This document shows, piece by piece, positions 18,329 to 27,544 of a DNA stretch of 64,000 bases. The position numbers and the translations under genes were made by a program. Numbering within the stretch: the first letter of the stretch is position 1; each line of letters begins with the position of its first letter. This DNA is from Nitrobacteraceae bacterium AZCC 2146 (lineage in GTDB: Bacteria > Pseudomonadota > Alphaproteobacteria > Rhizobiales > Xanthobacteraceae), in assembly GCA_036924855.1 (NCBI GenBank), contig JBAGRP010000001.1, positions 868,001 through 932,000 of the forward strand, in the 5' to 3' direction. The notes under the pieces were generated by a model that saw nothing but the letters and a program-made list of their open reading frames with translations, was not told where the DNA came from and did no database searches.

Positions 18329-20614
18329 ATGACCAGCGCAGACACGTCGGCCCCAGCATTTGAACCGTCGTCGGCCGAGCCGCGCAGGTCGCCGCTGCGT
18401 CGGCTGTTCGCGCCGCTTGCGGTCGGTCTGGCGTTGATCTCGGCGTTTCTGACCTTCGTCGTCCTCACCGGTCTTACCCCGATCTCGCCGACCCACAACG
18501 TGGTCGTCACCTTCCTGCTGATCAACGCGGCGACCGTCTTCCTGCTGGTCCTCATCATCTCCCGGGAAGTCTGGAAGGTGGTTCAGGCCCGCCGCCGTGG
18601 TCGTGCCGCGGCCCGGCTGCACGTCCAGATCGTCAGCCTGTTCTCGGTGATCGCGGTGCTGCCGGCGGTGCTGGTGTCGATCGTCGCCAACGTCACGCTG
18701 GATCGTGGCCTCGACCGGTTGTTCTCGGGGCCGACCCGCGAGGTGATCGGCAATTCGCTGATCGTCGCCAATGCCTATCTGCATGAACATGCGCAGCTGA
18801 TCCGCGGCGACATCCTGGGCATGGCTAACGATATCTCCCATGCGCGGCCTCTGTTCGATCAGGACCGCGGCACGTTCCGCAGCCTGCTGACGGCGAGCGC
18901 CACGTCACGCAACCTGCCGGGCGCGATGATTATCGACAAGGACCGCAATGTCCTGGAATCCGCGCAGACCGGCATCCGCCAGGATTTTACGACGCCGGCC
19001 GCGGACTTCCTCAAGAACGTCGACGAGACCGAGCCGCAGATCGCCGTCTTCATCGAGGCCAATTACGTCGCCGCGGTGATCCGGCTGCGCGCTTTCGACG
19101 ACACTTTCCTCTATGTGGCGCGGCTGCTCGATCCGCGCGTCGTCGCCCAGTTGCGACAGACCCAGGCCAGCGTCGCCGAATATGCCGACCTGGAATCCCG
19201 AAGGCTCGGCATCCAGGTCGCCTTCGCGCTGATGTTCACGGTGATCGCCCTGACGGTGCTGATGTCTTCTGTGCTGATCGGCCTGAATTTCGCCAACTGG
19301 CTGGTGGCGCCGATCCGCCGCCTGATGGGCGCCGCCAACGCGGTATCGACCGGCGACCTGCACGTCCAGGTGCCGGTGATCCGGTCGGAAGGCGATCTCG
19401 CCCATCTCGGCGAGACCTTCAACAAGATGACGCAGGAATTGCGGACCCAGCGCGACGAACTGGTCAGCGCCAGCGACGTCATCGACAGCCGTCGCCGTTT
19501 CATCGAAGCGGTACTGTCGTCGGCGAGCGCCGGGATCATCGGCGTCGATGGCGCCGGTCTGGTCGGCATCCTCAATCGCTCCGCCGAGAAACTGATCGGC
19601 CATTCGGAATCCGAAACGCTCGGTCACCCCTTGTCCGAGATCATTCCTGAACTCGACGAGATGATGCAGAACGCCCGCGAGGGCAAGCAGCGGCTGGTGC
19701 AGGGCCAGATCACCATCACCCGCGACGGCCAGGAGCGTAATCTGTCGGTACGCGTCAGCGCCGAGCAAACCAGCCAGTCGCGCGACAGCTACATCATCAC
19801 CCTCGACGACATCACCGAACTGGTGTCCGCGCAGCGCACTTCGGCCTGGGCCGACGTCGCCCGCCGCATTGCCCACGAGATCAAGAACCCGCTGACGCCG
19901 ATCCAGCTCTCCGCCGAGCGCATCCGCCGCAAGTTCGGCAAGGTGATCATCGACGACAAGGCGATCTTCGAGCAATGTACCGACACCATCGTGCGCCAGG
20001 TCGACGACATCCGGCGCATGGTCGATGAGTTCTCACGCTTTGCGCGGATGCCGAAGCCGGTGATCGAGGGCGAAGACGTCGCCGATACCGTGCGCCAGGC
20101 GGTGTTCCTGATGCGGGTCGGCCATCCCGATGTGGATATCGAGGCCACCATCAAGGACGAGCCGATGCGGGCACGGTTCGACCGCCGGCTGATCTCGCAG
20201 GCACTCACCAACATCATCAAGAATGCCACCGAAGCGATCGAGGCGGTGCCCGCGGAAACGCTCGGGAAGGGCCGCATTGAGGTCATCGCCTTCATCGAGA
20301 ACGAGGACATCGTGATCGACGTGATCGACAACGGCATCGGCCTGCCGACCGTGAGCCGTTCGCGTCTGCTGGAACCCTATGTGACCACGCGCGAAAAGGG
20401 CACCGGCCTCGGCCTCGCCATCGTCGGACGCGTTCTGGAAGATCATGGCGGGCGCATCGAACTGAACGACGCCTCGAACATCCGGCCGGGCGCCCGCGGC
20501 GCCTGGATGCGGCTGCGGTTCGCGATCTCCGGTCAAAAACCTGACGCGGAAAACGGCGAACCTAAAGCCGCGCCGCGCAACGAAATAAGACCTGAAGCCG
20601 TCACCGGCAGCTGA
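18329..20614 (+). CDS. ntrY: Membrane sensor histidine kinase NtrY
   Basis: NtrY senses an envelope or redox/nitrogen cue and signals to NtrX. From ATG 18329 it has 761 residues. Two or three hydrophobic segments lie in ~25-100, then a periplasmic loop, a further membrane segment near 305-330, HAMP (~325-380), PAS (~395-500), the H-box [20 protein letters not shown] (~515), and the ATP-binding domain with DNGIGLPT and KGTGLGLAI. An in-frame ATG at 18221 would add 36 residues with no membrane character and was not chosen. The gene is 193 nt from ntrC, so it may have its own promoter. Confidence 0.95.
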   Translation: MTSADTSAPAFEPSSAEPRRSPLRRLFAPLAVGLALISAFLTFVVLTGLTPISPTHNVVVTFLLINAATVFLLVLIISREVWKVVQARRRGRAAARLHVQIVSLFSVIAVLPAVLVSIVANVTLDRGLDRLFSGPTREVIGNSLIVANAYLHEHAQLIRGDILGMANDISHARPLFDQDRGTFRSLLTASATSRNLPGAMIIDKDRNVLESAQTGIRQDFTTPAADFLKNVDETEPQIAVFIEANYVAAVIRLRAFDDTFLYVARLLDPRVVAQLRQTQASVAEYADLESRRLGIQVAFALMFTVIALTVLMSSVLIGLNFANWLVAPIRRLMGAANAVSTGDLHVQVPVIRSEGDLAHLGETFNKMTQELRTQRDELVSASDVIDSRRRFIEAVLSSASAGIIGVDGAGLVGILNRSAEKLIGHSESETLGHPLSEIIPELDEMMQNAREGKQRLVQGQITITRDGQERNLSVRVSAEQTSQSRDSYIITLDDITELVSAQRTSAWADVARRIAHEIKNPLTPIQLSAERIRRKFGKVIIDDKAIFEQCTDTIVRQVDDIRRMVDEFSRFARMPKPVIEGEDVADTVRQAVFLMRVGHPDVDIEATIKDEPMRARFDRRLISQALTNIIKNATEAIEAVPAETLGKGRIEVIAFIENEDIVIDVIDNGIGLPTVSRSRLLEPYVTTREKGTGLGLAIVGRVLEDHGGRIELNDASNIRPGARGAWMRLRFAISGQKPDAENGEPKAAPRNEIRPEAVTGS

Positions 20615-20632
20615 CAAGACAGAGCATGATTC

Positions 20633-22003
20633 ATGGCAAATGACATTCTGATCGTCGACGACGAAGCCGACATTCGCGATCTGGTCGCGGGCATTCTGGA
20701 TGACGAAGGTTTTACGACGCGCACGGCGCGCGACAGCGATTCGGCGCTGGCGGAAATCTCCAACCGCCGCCCCAGCATGGTATTTCTCGATATCTGGCTG
20801 CAGGGCAGCAAGCTCGACGGCCTGCAGCTGCTGGAACAGATCAAGCGCGACAATGCCGAACTGCCGGTCGTGATGATCTCGGGCCACGGCAACATCGAAA
20901 CCGCGGTCGCGGCGATCAAGCGCGGCGCCTATGACTTCATCGAAAAGCCGTTCAAGTCCGACCGCCTCATTCTCGTCGCGACGCGGGCGCTGGAAACCTC
21001 GCGGCTGAAGCGCGAAGTGAAGGAGCTGAAACAGCTGGCCCCGGTGGCGAGTTCGCTGACCGGCCGCTCCGCCGCGATGAACCAGCTGCGCCAGACCATC
21101 GATCGCGCGGCGAAAGCCAACAGCCGAATCCTGATCGTCGGGCCCTCCGGCGCCGGCAAGGAGCTGGCGGCGCGCACGCTGCACAATGCCTCGGGCCGCG
21201 CCGAAGGCCCGTTTGTGGTCATCAACGCCGCGGCGATCACGCCGGAGCGCATGGAAGTCGAGCTGTTCGGCATCGAGCAGTCCAATGGCGAGCAGGCCCG
21301 CAAGGCCGGCGCGCTGGAAGAGGCCCATGGCGGCACGCTGTTCATCGACGAGATCGGCGATATGCCGCGCGAGACCCAGAACAAGATTCTGCGCGTGCTG
21401 GTCGACCAGACTTTCCAACGGGCAGGGGGCACCTCAAAAGTTCACGTCGATGTCCGCATCATCTCATCGACCGCACGCAACCTCGAGGAAGAGATCGCCG
21501 AGGGGCGTTTCCGCGAGGACCTCTATCATCGGCTGTCGGTCGTGCCGATCCGGGTGCCGCCGCTCTCCGAGCATCGCGAGGACATTCCCGAACTGATCGA
21601 ATATTTCATGGAACAGATCTCGGTCGCCACCGGCCTGCCGAAGCGCCAGATCGGCCAGGACGCCATGGCGGTGCTGCAGTCGCATGTCTGGCCCGGCAAC
21701 ATCCGCCAGCTCCGCAACAACGTCGAGCGCGTCATGATTCTGGCCGGCGGCGGCCCGGAGGTGATCATCACCGCCGACATGCTGCCGCAGGATGTCGGCT
21801 CGATGGTGCCGTCGATGCCGACCAGCAACAATGGCGAGCACATCATGGGCCTGCCGCTGCGCGAGGCACGCGAAGTGTTCGAACGCGATTATCTGATCGC
21901 GCAAATCAGCCGGTTCTCCGGTAATATCTCGCGCACCGCCGAATTCGTCGGCATGGAGCGCTCGGCGCTGCATCGCAAGCTCAAAGCCCTCGGCGTCGGC
22001 TAA
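20633..22003 (+). CDS. ntrX: Nitrogen/redox response regulator NtrX
   Basis: NtrX is the cognate regulator of NtrY. The 456 residues include a receiver domain (Asp in SMVFLDIWLQGSKLDG, ~53), an AAA+ domain with Walker A GPSGAGKE and Walker B TLFIDEIGDMP, and a C-terminal Fis-type helix-turn-helix (AEFVGMERSALHRKLKALG). Where NtrC has the sigma-54 loop GAFTGA, NtrX has FGIEQSNGEQARKAGALEEA, so this loop is missing. That is known for alphaproteobacterial NtrX and suggests it does not activate sigma-54 in the standard way. It starts 18 nt after ntrY. Confidence 0.95.
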   Translation: MANDILIVDDEADIRDLVAGILDDEGFTTRTARDSDSALAEISNRRPSMVFLDIWLQGSKLDGLQLLEQIKRDNAELPVVMISGHGNIETAVAAIKRGAYDFIEKPFKSDRLILVATRALETSRLKREVKELKQLAPVASSLTGRSAAMNQLRQTIDRAAKANSRILIVGPSGAGKELAARTLHNASGRAEGPFVVINAAAITPERMEVELFGIEQSNGEQARKAGALEEAHGGTLFIDEIGDMPRETQNKILRVLVDQTFQRAGGTSKVHVDVRIISSTARNLEEEIAEGRFREDLYHRLSVVPIRVPPLSEHREDIPELIEYFMEQISVATGLPKRQIGQDAMAVLQSHVWPGNIRQLRNNVERVMILAGGGPEVIITADMLPQDVGSMVPSMPTSNNGEHIMGLPLREAREVFERDYLIAQISRFSGNISRTAEFVGMERSALHRKLKALGVG

Positions 22004-22048
22004 ACCTAACCCAAACCTCTCACTTCAACTCAAGCATCAGGAAGAACG

Positions 22049-22906
22049 ATGTCGCGCATTGCCTATGTGAACGGTCACTATCAAAACCTGCGCGACGCCG
22101 CCGTGAATGTCGAAGACCGTGGCTATCAGTTCGCCGACGGTATCTACGAGGTCTGCGAGGTGATCGGCGGCAAGATGGTAGATTTCCCCCGCCACATGGC
22201 ACGGATGCAGCGCTCACTCCGCGAGCTCCGCATCGCGGAAGCGATGCCGCTGGCGTCGCTCAAGATCGTGATGCAGGAAGTGGTCCGGCGCAATCGCATC
22301 AATTACGGCATCGTCTATCTGCAGATCAGCCGTGGCGTCGCCCACCGCGACCATGGATTTCCGTCGCCCGACGTGAAACCCAGTCTGGTCGTCACCGCCA
22401 AATCCCTCAACTTCGCGAAGAACCAGGAGACCGCCGCGCGCGGCGTCAAGGTGATCACAACAGCCGAAAATCGCTGGCCGCGGGTCGATATCAAGACCGT
22501 CGGCCTGTTGCCGAACGTGCTGGCGCGGCAGGAGGCGCGGGACAAGGGCGCCTATGAGGCGTGGTACGTCGATGCGGACGGCTTCGTCACCGAGGGCGCG
22601 TCCTGCAACGCCTGGATCGTCACCAGGGAGGGCAAGGTGGTCACCCGCACCGCCGAGCGCGGCATCCTGGCCGGCATCACCCGCGCGGTGCTGATCGAGG
22701 TGCTGGCGTCGATGCAGCTCAAACTGGAAGAGCGCAATTTTACGCCCGAAGAGGCCTATCAGGCGGCCGAAGCCTTCGTATCGTCGGCGAGTCAGATCGT
22801 GATGCCGGTAGTCAGCATCGACGGCAAGGCCATTGGCGATGGCAAACCCGGTGGTATCGCGAAACGACTGCGCGAGGAGTTCCATCGCTTTTCGGCAATT
22901 TCCTGA
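22049..22906 (+). CDS. dat: D-amino-acid aminotransferase (class IV, PLP-dependent)
   Basis: This 285-residue fold-type IV aminotransferase interconverts D-amino acids and 2-oxo acids, supplying D-Ala or D-Glu. The opening AYVNGHYQNLRDAAVNVEDRG and FADGIYEV are typical. The PLP lysine lies in VDIKTVGLLPNVLAR (~residue 148), and VTEGASCNAWIV (~178-189) binds cofactor. A branched-chain or aminodeoxychorismate-lyase-like activity is possible within the fold, but the start motif favours D-amino acids. It is 45 nt downstream of ntrX. Confidence 0.9.
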   Translation: MSRIAYVNGHYQNLRDAAVNVEDRGYQFADGIYEVCEVIGGKMVDFPRHMARMQRSLRELRIAEAMPLASLKIVMQEVVRRNRINYGIVYLQISRGVAHRDHGFPSPDVKPSLVVTAKSLNFAKNQETAARGVKVITTAENRWPRVDIKTVGLLPNVLARQEARDKGAYEAWYVDADGFVTEGASCNAWIVTREGKVVTRTAERGILAGITRAVLIEVLASMQLKLEERNFTPEEAYQAAEAFVSSASQIVMPVVSIDGKAIGDGKPGGIAKRLREEFHRFSAIS

Positions 22907-23023
22907 GAAACGACACGGTTTTAGGTACCTTTTTCCGGAACTGGCTTGCCTAAAAACCCTGCCTGCCGTCTAATCGCGGGGTCACGCTCCCGGAGGGGGA
23001 TCTCAGGGAGAGCGGGGCAGCCA

Positions 23024-23048
23024 GGCGACACCCCGGAGAGGGTGTGCC
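23024..23048 (+). promoter_or_regulatory. Stem-loop in the hfq 5' leader
   Basis: ACACCC-CGGAGA-GGGTGT forms a perfect 6-bp stem, extended by GGC/GCC across one bulged G. An A-rich stretch and the hfq start follow within 45 nt. It exposes a GGAGA loop. Hfq represses its own mRNA in other bacteria, so a regulatory role is possible, but this is inference from structure alone. Confidence 0.35.
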
Positions 23049-23091
23049 AGGTTGAAAAAAAGCAACAAAACAGACTGCGGGATTAAAAAAA

Positions 23092-23340
23092 ATGGCGGCA
23101 GACCGCGCACAAAATCTACAGGACACCTTCCTCAACCACGTACGTAAAACCAAGACGCCTTTGACGATCTTTCTGGTGAATGGCGTAAAGCTGCAGGGAA
23201 TTGTCACCTGGTTCGACAATTTCTGCCTCTTGCTCCGTCGCGACGGGCATTCGCAGCTTGTGTACAAGCATGCGATCTCGACCATCATGCCGGGCGCTCC
23301 GATCCAGTTGTTCGAAGGCGGCGAGGACGCTCCAGCTTGA
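23092..23340 (+). CDS. hfq: RNA chaperone Hfq
   Basis: This hexameric Sm-like protein pairs small RNAs with mRNAs. Its 82 residues include Sm1 ([20 protein letters not shown], with [20 protein letters not shown]) and the Sm2 motif [10 protein letters not shown] that lines the proximal poly-U pore (YKHA in place of the enteric YKHA core, unchanged). The short C-terminal tail is normal for alphaproteobacteria, where Hfq (NrfA) also controls nifA. Downstream hflX is 23 nt away, the standard hfq-hflX pair. Confidence 0.98.
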   Translation: MAADRAQNLQDTFLNHVRKTKTPLTIFLVNGVKLQGIVTWFDNFCLLLRRDGHSQLVYKHAISTIMPGAPIQLFEGGEDAPA

Positions 23341-23363
23341 GCAAACTCTTGAGAGACGTCTGA

Positions 23364-24746
23364 TTGGAACCCCGGAGCTTTGAAGGGGGCGCTGACCATC
23401 CGCGGTCAGCGCGGGGCGATTCGACAGGGCGGGTGGTGGTCATCGGCCCCTATCTGCGTATGCGGCGTGGCGACGCCGATGCGCAATCGGACACCTATGT
23501 TCGCAATTCAGAGGCCCGGCTAGAAGAAGCCGTCGGCCTCGCGCGCGCCATCGACCTCACCATCGCCGAAGCCGTCGCCGCGCCGATCGGCCAGATCCGG
23601 CCCGCCACCTATCTCGGCAAGGGCAAGGTCGAGGAGATCGTCGGCCTGATCGCCGGGCACGATATTGAACTGGTGGTAATGGACTGCGCGCTGTCGCCGA
23701 TCCAGCAGCGCAATCTCGAAAAGGAATGGAACACCAAGGTGCTCGACCGCACCGGTCTCATTCTGGAAATCTTCGGCCGCCGCGCCAAAACCAAGGAAGG
23801 CGCGCTGCAGGTCGAACTCGCGCATCTCAACTATCAGCGCAGTCGACTGGTGCGGTCATGGACCCATCTGGAACGCCAGCGCGGCGGCTTCGGCTTCATG
23901 GGCGGCCCCGGCGAAACCCAGATCGAGGCGGATCGCCGGCTGATCGGCGACCGCATCACGCGGATCGAAAACGAGATCAAGAAGGTCCAGGCGACGCGCC
24001 GGCTACATCGCGCCGGCCGGCAGCGCGTGCCGTACCGCGTCGTGGCCCTGGTCGGCTACACCAATGCCGGCAAGTCGACGCTGTTCAACCGGCTGACGCG
24101 CGCCGACGTGCAGGCCGCCGACATGCTGTTCGCCACACTGGACCCGACACTGCGCGCGCTGACGCTGCCGCATGGCGGCAAGGCGATGCTGTCCGACACC
24201 GTCGGATTCATCTCCAACCTGCCGACGCAATTGGTCGCCGCATTCCGCGCCACGCTGGAAGAAGTGCTGGAAGCCGACATTATCCTGCACGTCCGCGATA
24301 TCTCGCATGAAGATGCCGACGCCCAGCAAAGCGACGTCGACAAGGTGTTGCGTCAGCTCGGCATCGACACCGATGCCAGCGCGCGGATTCTCGAGGTCTG
24401 GAACAAGATCGACCGCTTCACACCGGACGAGCGCGAAAACCTCGCCAACATTGCCGCGCGCCGTCCGCCGGAAAAGCCGTGCTTCATGGTATCAGCCGAA
24501 AGCGGCGAGGGCATTGATGCGCTGCTCGATGCCATCGAGGAGCGGCTCGCCGCTAGCCGCATCACGCTGGACCTCTCGATCGATGCCGCCGATGGCGCCG
24601 GCGTCAGCTGGCTGCATCGCAACGCCGAAGTTCTGATGAAGGAACTGCACGACGGTCATTTCGACATGGTGGTGCGCGTCGACGAGACCAAGCGCGACGT
24701 GGTCATCAATCGGTTCAGCGCGGTGCTGCATCCGGTCGAACACTGA
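23364..24746 (+). CDS. hflX: Ribosome-associated GTPase HflX
   Basis: HflX splits stalled or heat-damaged 70S ribosomes. The 460 residues comprise the HflX N-terminal domain (AAPIGQIRPATYLGKGKVEEI), a coiled-coil segment, GFGFMGGPGETQIEADRRL, then a G domain with G1 GYTNAGKST (~232), G3 DTVGFISNLP (~276), and G4 NKID (~348). The start is a TTG with GAGAG upstream; an internal GTG is possible. It forms a unit with hfq and ends just before a palindromic repeat. Confidence 0.94.
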   Translation: MEPRSFEGGADHPRSARGDSTGRVVVIGPYLRMRRGDADAQSDTYVRNSEARLEEAVGLARAIDLTIAEAVAAPIGQIRPATYLGKGKVEEIVGLIAGHDIELVVMDCALSPIQQRNLEKEWNTKVLDRTGLILEIFGRRAKTKEGALQVELAHLNYQRSRLVRSWTHLERQRGGFGFMGGPGETQIEADRRLIGDRITRIENEIKKVQATRRLHRAGRQRVPYRVVALVGYTNAGKSTLFNRLTRADVQAADMLFATLDPTLRALTLPHGGKAMLSDTVGFISNLPTQLVAAFRATLEEVLEADIILHVRDISHEDADAQQSDVDKVLRQLGIDTDASARILEVWNKIDRFTPDERENLANIAARRPPEKPCFMVSAESGEGIDALLDAIEERLAASRITLDLSIDAADGAGVSWLHRNAEVLMKELHDGHFDMVVRVDETKRDVVINRFSAVLHPVEH

Positions 24747-24755
24747 ATTTCTGAA

Positions 24756-24840
24756 CCGTCATTGCGAGCGCAGCGAAGCAATCCAGAAGCCACAATCGAA
24801 GTCTGGATTGCTTCGTCGCAAGAGCTCCTCGCAATGACGG
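24756..24840. repeat. Dispersed palindromic repeat between convergent genes
   Basis: CGTCATTGCGAGCGCAGCGA at the left and TCGCAATGACG at the right are inverted, and internally AGCGAAGCAATCCAGA pairs with TCTGGATTGCTTCGTCGC. It forms an extended ~85-nt cruciform between hflX and mazG. Repeats of this GTCATTGCGAG type are widespread in Bradyrhizobium and relatives. Lying between convergent genes, it may end both transcripts. Confidence 0.8.
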
Positions 24841-24844
24841 CGTT

Positions 24845-25666
24845 CTATTTATTCTCCGCGGTCTTCGCCTCATCCCACAGCGCATCCATCTCCTCAAGCG
24901 ACGCTTGCTGCAGCGTGCGCCCCCTGGCCACCAGCGCTTGCTCGATATAGCCGAACCGTCGCTCGAACTTGGCGTTGGTGCCGCGAAGCGCGAGATCGGG
25001 ATCGGCGCCGACATGGCGCGCCAGATTGACCAGCGCGAACATCAGGTCTCCGGTCTCGGCCGCGACCTCATCCTGATCGCCGCGATCGAGCGCCGCCTCG
25101 ATTTCATCGGCCTCTTCGCGGATTTTTGCCAGCACCGCGCGGGGATCGTTCCAGTCGAAGCCAACGCTGGAGGCTTTGCGCTGCAGAGCCATCGCCTGGG
25201 TCAGCGAGGGCTGGCCGGCCTTGATGCTGGCCAGCAGCGTTGAAGGTACCGCTCCGCCCGCCGGCTGCCGCGCCCCGCGCTCGGCTTTTTCTTCGGCCTT
25301 GATGCGATCCCAGACGCCCTTGACGTCCGATGGCGTCAGTTCGCCGTTGCTGTCGGCGAACACATGCGGGTGCCTCCGGATCATTTTCCGGGTGATCGCC
25401 TCGACCACGTCGCCGAATGCGAACGCATTCTGTTCCTCGGCCATGCGGGCGTGAAACACCACCTGCAGCAGCAGGTCGCCGAGTTCCTCGCAGAGGTCGC
25501 CGAGATCCTGGCGTGCGATGGCGTCGGCGACTTCATAGGCTTCCTCGATGGTGTAGGGCGCGATGCTCGCAAAATCCTGTTCGAGGTCCCACGGACAGCC
25601 GGTCACCGGCGTGCGCAGTCGGGCCATGATCTCGATCAGGCCGGCAATATCACGGGAAGGGGTCAT
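24845..25666 (-). CDS. mazG: Nucleoside triphosphate pyrophosphohydrolase MazG
   Basis: MazG hydrolyses (d)NTPs to monophosphates and diphosphate, cleaning the nucleotide pool. From the ATG at 25666 it has 273 residues with tandem all-alpha MazG domains. The first opens [26 protein letters not shown] and has the metal-binding [10 protein letters not shown] and EELGDLL motifs. The second has [13 protein letters not shown] and [20 protein letters not shown] helices. The usual all-alpha Glu/Asp ligands are present in both. A longer reading from 25756 adds 30 residues unlike the family. Confidence 0.93.
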   Translation of the reverse strand: MTPSRDIAGLIEIMARLRTPVTGCPWDLEQDFASIAPYTIEEAYEVADAIARQDLGDLCEELGDLLLQVVFHARMAEEQNAFAFGDVVEAITRKMIRRHPHVFADSNGELTPSDVKGVWDRIKAEEKAERGARQPAGGAVPSTLLASIKAGQPSLTQAMALQRKASSVGFDWNDPRAVLAKIREEADEIEAALDRGDQDEVAAETGDLMFALVNLARHVGADPDLALRGTNAKFERRFGYIEQALVARGRTLQQASLEEMDALWDEAKTAENK

Positions 25667-25785
25667 GGCACACCAGGGCTGAGGAAAGTCCGGTTTTGTA
25701 TGCCGCAGGATCGCTGGCCGGCCCAGCAAAAATGCGGGATTTTGCGCGTCTTTCACAGCGCGATGCGGAATGCTATGGCGTGCCC

Positions 25786-26502
25786 ATGAGCGATCAATTC
25801 CAAGACCAAACCGCTTTGGTGCTGTTCTCCGGCGGCCAGGATTCCGCGACCTGTCTGGCCTGGGCGCTAGAGCGCTTTGCGCGCGTCGAAATGCTCGGCT
25901 TCAGCTACGGCCAGCGCCACCTGATCGAACTCGACAGCCGCGAAAAACTGCTCGCCGGCATGAAGGCGCTCAATGCCGACTGGGCCGTAAAACTCGGCGA
26001 CAGCCATACGCTGGATATCCCGACGCTGAGCGTGATCTCCGACACCGCTTTGACCCGCGACGTCGCCATCGAGATGGGGGCAGGCGGACTGCCCAACACC
26101 TTCGTGCCCGGCCGCAATCTGGTGTTTCTCACCTTCGCCGCCGCTTTGGCGTATCGGCGCGGCATCACCCACATCATCGGCGGCATGTGCGAGACCGACT
26201 ATTCCGGCTATCCGGACTGCCGCGACGACACCATTCGGGCGCTGCAGCACGCGCTCAACCTCGGCATGGACAAGAATTTCCATCTGCACACGCCGCTGAT
26301 GTGGCGCGACAAGGCTGCGACCTGGGCGCTCGCAGAGGAACTGGGCGGGCAGGGCCTGGTCGACCTGATCCGCGAACATTCCCACACCTGCTATCTCGGC
26401 GAACGTGGCGCGCTGCACGACTGGGGCTACGGCTGCGGCAAATGCCCGGCCTGCGAACTACGCGCCAAGGGCTGGAACGAGTATTCCGCCAGCGCCGTCT
26501 AA
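25786..26502 (+). CDS. queC: 7-cyano-7-deazaguanine synthase QueC
   Basis: QueC makes preQ0, the precursor of queuosine in tRNA and of 7-deazaguanine DNA modifications. The 238-residue protein has the ATP-pyrophosphatase P-loop [17 protein letters not shown] (~residues 14-30) and the zinc site with Cys in [14 protein letters not shown] and [14 protein letters not shown] (~residues 203-231). No queD/E/F genes are adjacent. The in-frame upstream reading from 25696 overlaps the mazG promoter side and is unlikely. Its 3' end overlaps the convergent nitrile hydratase accessory gene by 4 nt. Confidence 0.95.
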   Translation: MSDQFQDQTALVLFSGGQDSATCLAWALERFARVEMLGFSYGQRHLIELDSREKLLAGMKALNADWAVKLGDSHTLDIPTLSVISDTALTRDVAIEMGAGGLPNTFVPGRNLVFLTFAAALAYRRGITHIIGGMCETDYSGYPDCRDDTIRALQHALNLGMDKNFHLHTPLMWRDKAATWALAEELGGQGLVDLIREHSHTCYLGERGALHDWGYGCGKCPACELRAKGWNEYSASAV

Positions 26503-26885
26503 TGCCTGAAATCGTCTGGTCTTAACTCGATCGGCGCGCCATGCGGCGTGCGGTCGGCGGCGTGGTCCCAGGCGTCGCGGTAGCGGTGCAGGGTGGCGGC
26601 CGTGGTGACACCTTTCTCGGCGATCAGGTTTTCCAGCGTCGCCAGCCAGTGCCGGTAATAGGTTTCGCCGGTGTCGGCATCGCCGGCCGCCTGCGCGCGT
26701 TTGATCTCCGCGGCCAGCGCGGCCGCCCATTCGGTCCAGGTGAACACCCCGCGCGCATGCAGGGCGAGCGCCATGGCAAAAGCCTGCGCCTCCCAGGGCT
26801 CGCGGAACACCGGTCCTTCTTCATCGCGGGGAATGCTGGGCACCGCGACCGTGGCTTCCACCGCCGCCTGCGGGTCGAGCGCCAT
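26499..26885 (-). CDS. Nitrile hydratase accessory protein
   Basis: This 128-residue protein is related to the N-terminal half of nitrile hydratase beta, as the metallochaperone/activator proteins of cobalt nitrile hydratases are. It shows [20 protein letters not shown] and [21 protein letters not shown]. In characterised systems such a protein forms a complex with alpha and delivers cobalt. Its start overlaps the nthB stop (TGATG), which implies coupled translation. A longer upstream reading would lie within nthB and is rejected. Confidence 0.8.
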   Translation of the reverse strand: MALDPQAAVEATVAVPSIPRDEEGPVFREPWEAQAFAMALALHARGVFTWTEWAAALAAEIKRAQAAGDADTGETYYRHWLATLENLIAEKGVTTAATLHRYRDAWDHAADRTPHGAPIELRPDDFRH

Positions 26886-27544
26886 CACGCCGGTTCCAGA
26901 TACGGCTCGAACGCCTCGACGGAGACCTTCAGGGTCGGATCGCCATCCGGCCCCCACAATTCGGCGCCGTCGAACACCACGGTGTAGAGCCATTGCGGAT
27001 TCTCGCCGGCGTCATTCGCGACGGTGTCGGGAAACACATGGCAGCCGTGGTCGCGCTCGATCACGCCGACATGTCCGCGGACATAGCGGGGCAGGCGTGT
27101 ATGGGTGGCGGGATGGATGTTCCTCGCGCGCACACGATCGCCGGCCCTGAATTTGGCGGGCGCGGGCGCCGGACGACCGAAGGCGCCGCGGATCATGATG
27201 CGTTCGACGTCATCGAGCTTGAACCCGCCGCGCTTCAACGGCTTCGGCGGTACCGAAGCATGGCCGGCCTCGATCTCGTCGCGCGCAACGTATCCCTTGT
27301 CCATCAGCAGGTCTTCGAGCCCGAGCAGCCATTTCTTGTAGTAGCTGCTGGACAGATAGACGTCGGGTGGCAGCGTCTCGCGGAAGAAGCGCGAGGCATC
27401 GATGTTGAAGGCACCGGCGGCGCCCATCGCACGCACCATCGCCAGCACGCGGGCTTCCCATACGGCGTGAAACATCGGTTCGTTCGGTTCCGGTTCGACC
27501 TTGCCGAAACCGTCCATGCCGCCCATGTCGTGAACGCCATTCAT
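26885..27544 (-). CDS. nthB: Nitrile hydratase beta subunit
   Basis: This is the beta subunit of the enzyme that hydrates nitriles to amides. The 219 residues open with the family signature [14 protein letters not shown] and carry the alpha-helical N-terminal arm ([20 protein letters not shown]), [20 protein letters not shown], and a C-terminal beta barrel with [28 protein letters not shown] Arg residues that contact the alpha active site. It overlaps the alpha gene by ATGA. It looks intact although its partner is frameshifted. Confidence 0.93.
   Translation of the reverse strand: MNGVHDMGGMDGFGKVEPEPNEPMFHAVWEARVLAMVRAMGAAGAFNIDASRFFRETLPPDVYLSSSYYKKWLLGLEDLLMDKGYVARDEIEAGHASVPPKPLKRGGFKLDDVERIMIRGAFGRPAPAPAKFRAGDRVRARNIHPATHTRLPRYVRGHVGVIERDHGCHVFPDTVANDAGENPQWLYTVVFDGAELWGPDGDPTLKVSVEAFEPYLEPA

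Noticed and set aside
25696..25785. N-terminal extension of queC
   Set aside because: The 30 extra residues do not fit the QueC start, where the P-loop lies within ~20 residues of the N-terminus. ATG 25786 gives the normal protein.
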